A stretch of 64,000 nt of DNA from contig JAOVFP010000005.1 in the NCBI GenBank assembly GCA_025738555.1, forward strand, positions 5,146,001 through 5,210,000. The letters run 5' to 3'. Within the stretch, counting starts at the first letter, position 1, and each line of letters begins with the position of its first letter. The position numbers and the translations under genes were made by a program. A model generated the notes under the pieces. It was not told the DNA's origin and did no database searches. It worked only from the letters and a program-made list of their open reading frames with translations. Below, piece by piece: positions 61,939 through 64,000 of the stretch. The stretch is from Cyathus striatus. Lineage: Eukaryota; Basidiomycota; Agaricomycetes; Agaricales; Nidulariaceae.

Positions 61939-63083
61939 ATGATCTTCGGGCTCTCACTCCTTTCTCTTGTGCTTCCTCTGGCTGCCTTGGCCGAGCAGCA
62001 CCCTCGGCCTCATCTCAACAGGCATAATGACCTAGCCAAGCGTGCTTCAGGGGACGTTCATATCTACAAACGCTTTAACAGTGCAAGATGGTCTTTCTAT
62101 GATGTTGGGCTGTAGGTGAAGCAATAATATTAGACCCTGATCATGTTAATCGCTTTTATGCTAGTGGTGCCTGTGGCCAATACAATGTTGAATCCGATTT
62201 CGTACGTCAATTTTAATCGTTATTTTATATTAGAATGCTAAACGGTGTCAAAAATAGATCGTCGCCCTTAATACTGATGTATGCCATAATATATCTCCTT
62301 GAAGGAGCAAGTGGCTAATATCGTTTCGTAGCAATATGGTAGTGGATATCCTGGGCCAAACTGCTTCAAGACTATTACCATGTCATACGGTGGAAAAACT
62401 ACAACTGCTACAATTATGGATCAGGTATTTATCATTACCTCGTCTTTATGTATCATGAAATAACATATTCTTAGTGTCCCGGTTGCCCTTATGGAGGACT
62501 AGACCTTTCCCGTGGTCTATTCAAATTCTTCGCTGCGGAAAGCGTAGGTATTATTTATGGTGAATGGTCCTTCAGCGATAGCAGTGGTGACAGTGCATCA
62601 ACTACCTATGTTGAGGCTATCACGTCCACTACGAAGAAGACTACCACAAAGGCTACCACTTCACAATGGACGCCAACCACTACTTGGACGCCCGAGCCTA
62701 CCTCCACCTGGGTACCTGACCCCACCACGTCTTCTACTAAGAAGACTAAAACTAGCACCTGGGTGGAGCCATCTTCAACTACCAGTAGCGTTGAACCCAC
62801 ATCTAGCACTGTCGCTAGTAGCACAAGCATCAGTATCAGTGCCAGTGCCAGTGCCAGCACCACGGTATTATCTAGTAGTGCTGCGCCCCCGTCGTCTTCA
62901 GTGCCATCTTCTGCAGGCTTTATTGCGAGCTCTGTCAACTTCTCTAGCGGGGCTGCTAGTGGATTAGCCGTACCCACTGGAACTATCGTTTCCGGCGAGA
63001 ATGATCCCAACAACATGAACTCGATCAACAGCTTGTTCATCAACTTAGGGGGACTCGTCACGGGTGCTGCAAAAGCAGACTGA
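61939..63083 (+). CDS. Secreted double-psi beta-barrel protein, tandem paralogue D
   Basis: Five exons (61939-62111, 62165-62201, 62258-62278, 62332-62424, 62475-63083) give 310 residues. A signal peptide (about 1-18) is followed by a pro-region with K-R, A-S-G-D-V-H-I-Y, K-R-F, nearly identical to copy C. The domain reads W-S-F-Y-D-V-G-L-G-A-C-G, I-V-A-L-N-T-D, N-C-F-K-T-I-T-M-S-Y-G-G-K and M-D-Q-C-P-G-C-P-Y-G-G-L-D-L. The Thr/Trp/Pro tail (repeated T-W-x-P units) may be O-glycosylated. The last 20 residues are neutral and weakly hydrophobic, without a clear GPI signal. Confidence 0.88.
62258..62278 (+). other. 21-nt micro-exon of paralogue D
   Basis: Encodes I-V-A-L-N-T-D, closest to that of copy A in its first and last residues. 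Confidence 0.85.
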
Positions 63084-63400
63084 CCATTTCATTAATGCTA
63101 TTTTTATGGGAGATTGATTGGACACAGATACCTTCTTTATTACAGTCGGCTAGTTACGTGATTTTGGCCATATTACTATATCATGGACCACATTCCGTCG
63201 TCGTACGGCTAATTTCATCTGAAATATAATTGTCATAAATAATGTAAGAAACGCAAATCATATTGTTCACGCAACGAAATACAACCATTACAACACGGTA
63301 AACCGTAAAGCACCTACAAGAAGCAAAAATATAAGTAATGTTACACAGAAGTACATACACTTCATAGAAAAGACAAGAACTACAGAGAGAACTTTCGGTT
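63084..63400. other. Convergent spacer, paralogue D and the right-edge gene
   Basis: AT-rich 3' flanks with no coding signal. Confidence 0.4.
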
Positions 63401-64000
63401 TCAATGGATACGAGACACGAGGAGAACCTGCAACCCATGATCTTTCACCCACTTCAAAGAAGCGGGGTTCTTGTTCTTTCGGATGGCGCGAATGAGGGAG
63501 CTCTTGCTGGGATGCAACAATTTCTGCATAGCGTCTGGGCCCTGATCACGGACAGCGAGATATTCACGAATATTCAGAAATGCCTTCGATTTCAAGTATG
63601 CTTTGGCGGACGTAAGCGTGGTCGGCAACTGCGATGTCGTTAAACCGAGCTCAACGATGAGACTCTGTAAAAGAGTAAGACGATAGCCTGCGTTATTCTT
63701 TATTTGGGGATTGGACAAAAATCTAGTGTCGTACTTTGAATGACTGATATCGCTAAATGATAAAGTGGAGACTTACGACGATATAAAGCGGCTCGCTTCT
63801 TCGTATTTGCTCAGTGGACTCTCTGGTTCATCCGCCACCGAAAGACGATCCGAGCTATCGTCGATCAATGACCGAGCACCGAGTCCAAGAGGTGAAGAGG
63901 GATACGTATGATTATCCTCCCCAGACTTACTGGGTTTTGAGTCAAGTTTAATGGAGGCAGAGGAAGTGCATGTAGACCCGGTGGCAGAATTTGCAGCAGG
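63401..64000 (-). CDS. C-terminal part of an unrecognised protein, 5' beyond the window
   Basis: Two exons are visible: 64000-63777 (partial) and 63722-63401, joined over a 54-nt intron so that the frame continues (S-R-F-I-S-S-F-L-S-N-P). The upstream exon is Ser-rich and acidic (L-I-D-D-S-S-D-R-L-S). The last 110 residues are a compact helical region with L-T-L-L-Q-S-L-I-V-E-L-G-L, A-K-A-Y-L-K-S-K-A-F-L-N-I-R-E-Y and S-S-L-I-R-A-I-R-K-N-K. The even spacing of Leu and basic residues suggests a folded helical domain. I do not recognise the family. Confidence 0.6.

Overview
The window is nuclear DNA of a filamentous fungus, most likely a basidiomycete (Agaricomycotina type). Genes are densely packed on both strands and cut by many introns of about 45-60 bases with GT(A/G)NGT donors. 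I joined exons by hand. For most genes the joined length is an exact multiple of three, which supports the models. I see no tRNA, rRNA, CRISPR array or intact transposon.

Layout. 1-4.1 kb: 3' part of a glutamate decarboxylase and the DNA polymerase delta small subunit. 4.3-5.0 kb (minus): ESCRT-II subunit Vps22. 5.1-6.6 kb: a degraded coding-like stretch. 6.6-7.6 kb: a secreted cupredoxin. 8.2-11.6 kb: HID1. 12.4-13.8 kb: a Rad57-like recombinase paralogue. 13.9-18.5 kb (minus): an unrecognised four-helix membrane protein, ATG8 and an SPFH/band-7 protein. 19.0-27.9 kb: glucosidase I, a PAP2 lipid phosphatase and a Zn2Cys6 regulator. 28.4-33.7 kb: Spc24, CAF-1 large subunit (minus) and an RFC small subunit. 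33.9-41.2 kb: Ssb-type Hsp70 (minus), mitochondrial uS2, anthranilate synthase I (minus) and Shq1. 42.6-48.5 kb: SLC35F6-like transporter (minus), an arrestin-like protein and the tiny CBP4. 49.2-55.6 kb: Sip5-like RING protein (minus) and a SERCA calcium pump. 56.0-63.1 kb: four tandem paralogues of a secreted double-psi beta-barrel (barwin/expansin-like) protein. 63.4-64.0 kb (minus): the 3' part of an unknown gene.

Most genes are housekeeping. Three divergent pairs share short promoters: CAF-1/RFC (177 bp, both acting around PCNA), Ssb Hsp70/mitochondrial uS2 (168 bp, both translation) and TRP2/SHQ1 (315 bp). The CAF-1/RFC promoter and the POLD2 promoter each carry the hexamer ACGCGT, the MCB site of S-phase regulation in yeasts.

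The accessory part is the tandem double-psi array at the right. All four copies keep a 21-nt micro-exon and a dibasic cleavage site before the folded domain, and three copies have identical internal exon lengths (37, 21, 93 nt). Other points of note are a 6-nt micro-exon inside the zinc cluster of the regulator, up to four GC-AG introns, and a cupredoxin whose GPI-type tail lies out of frame.
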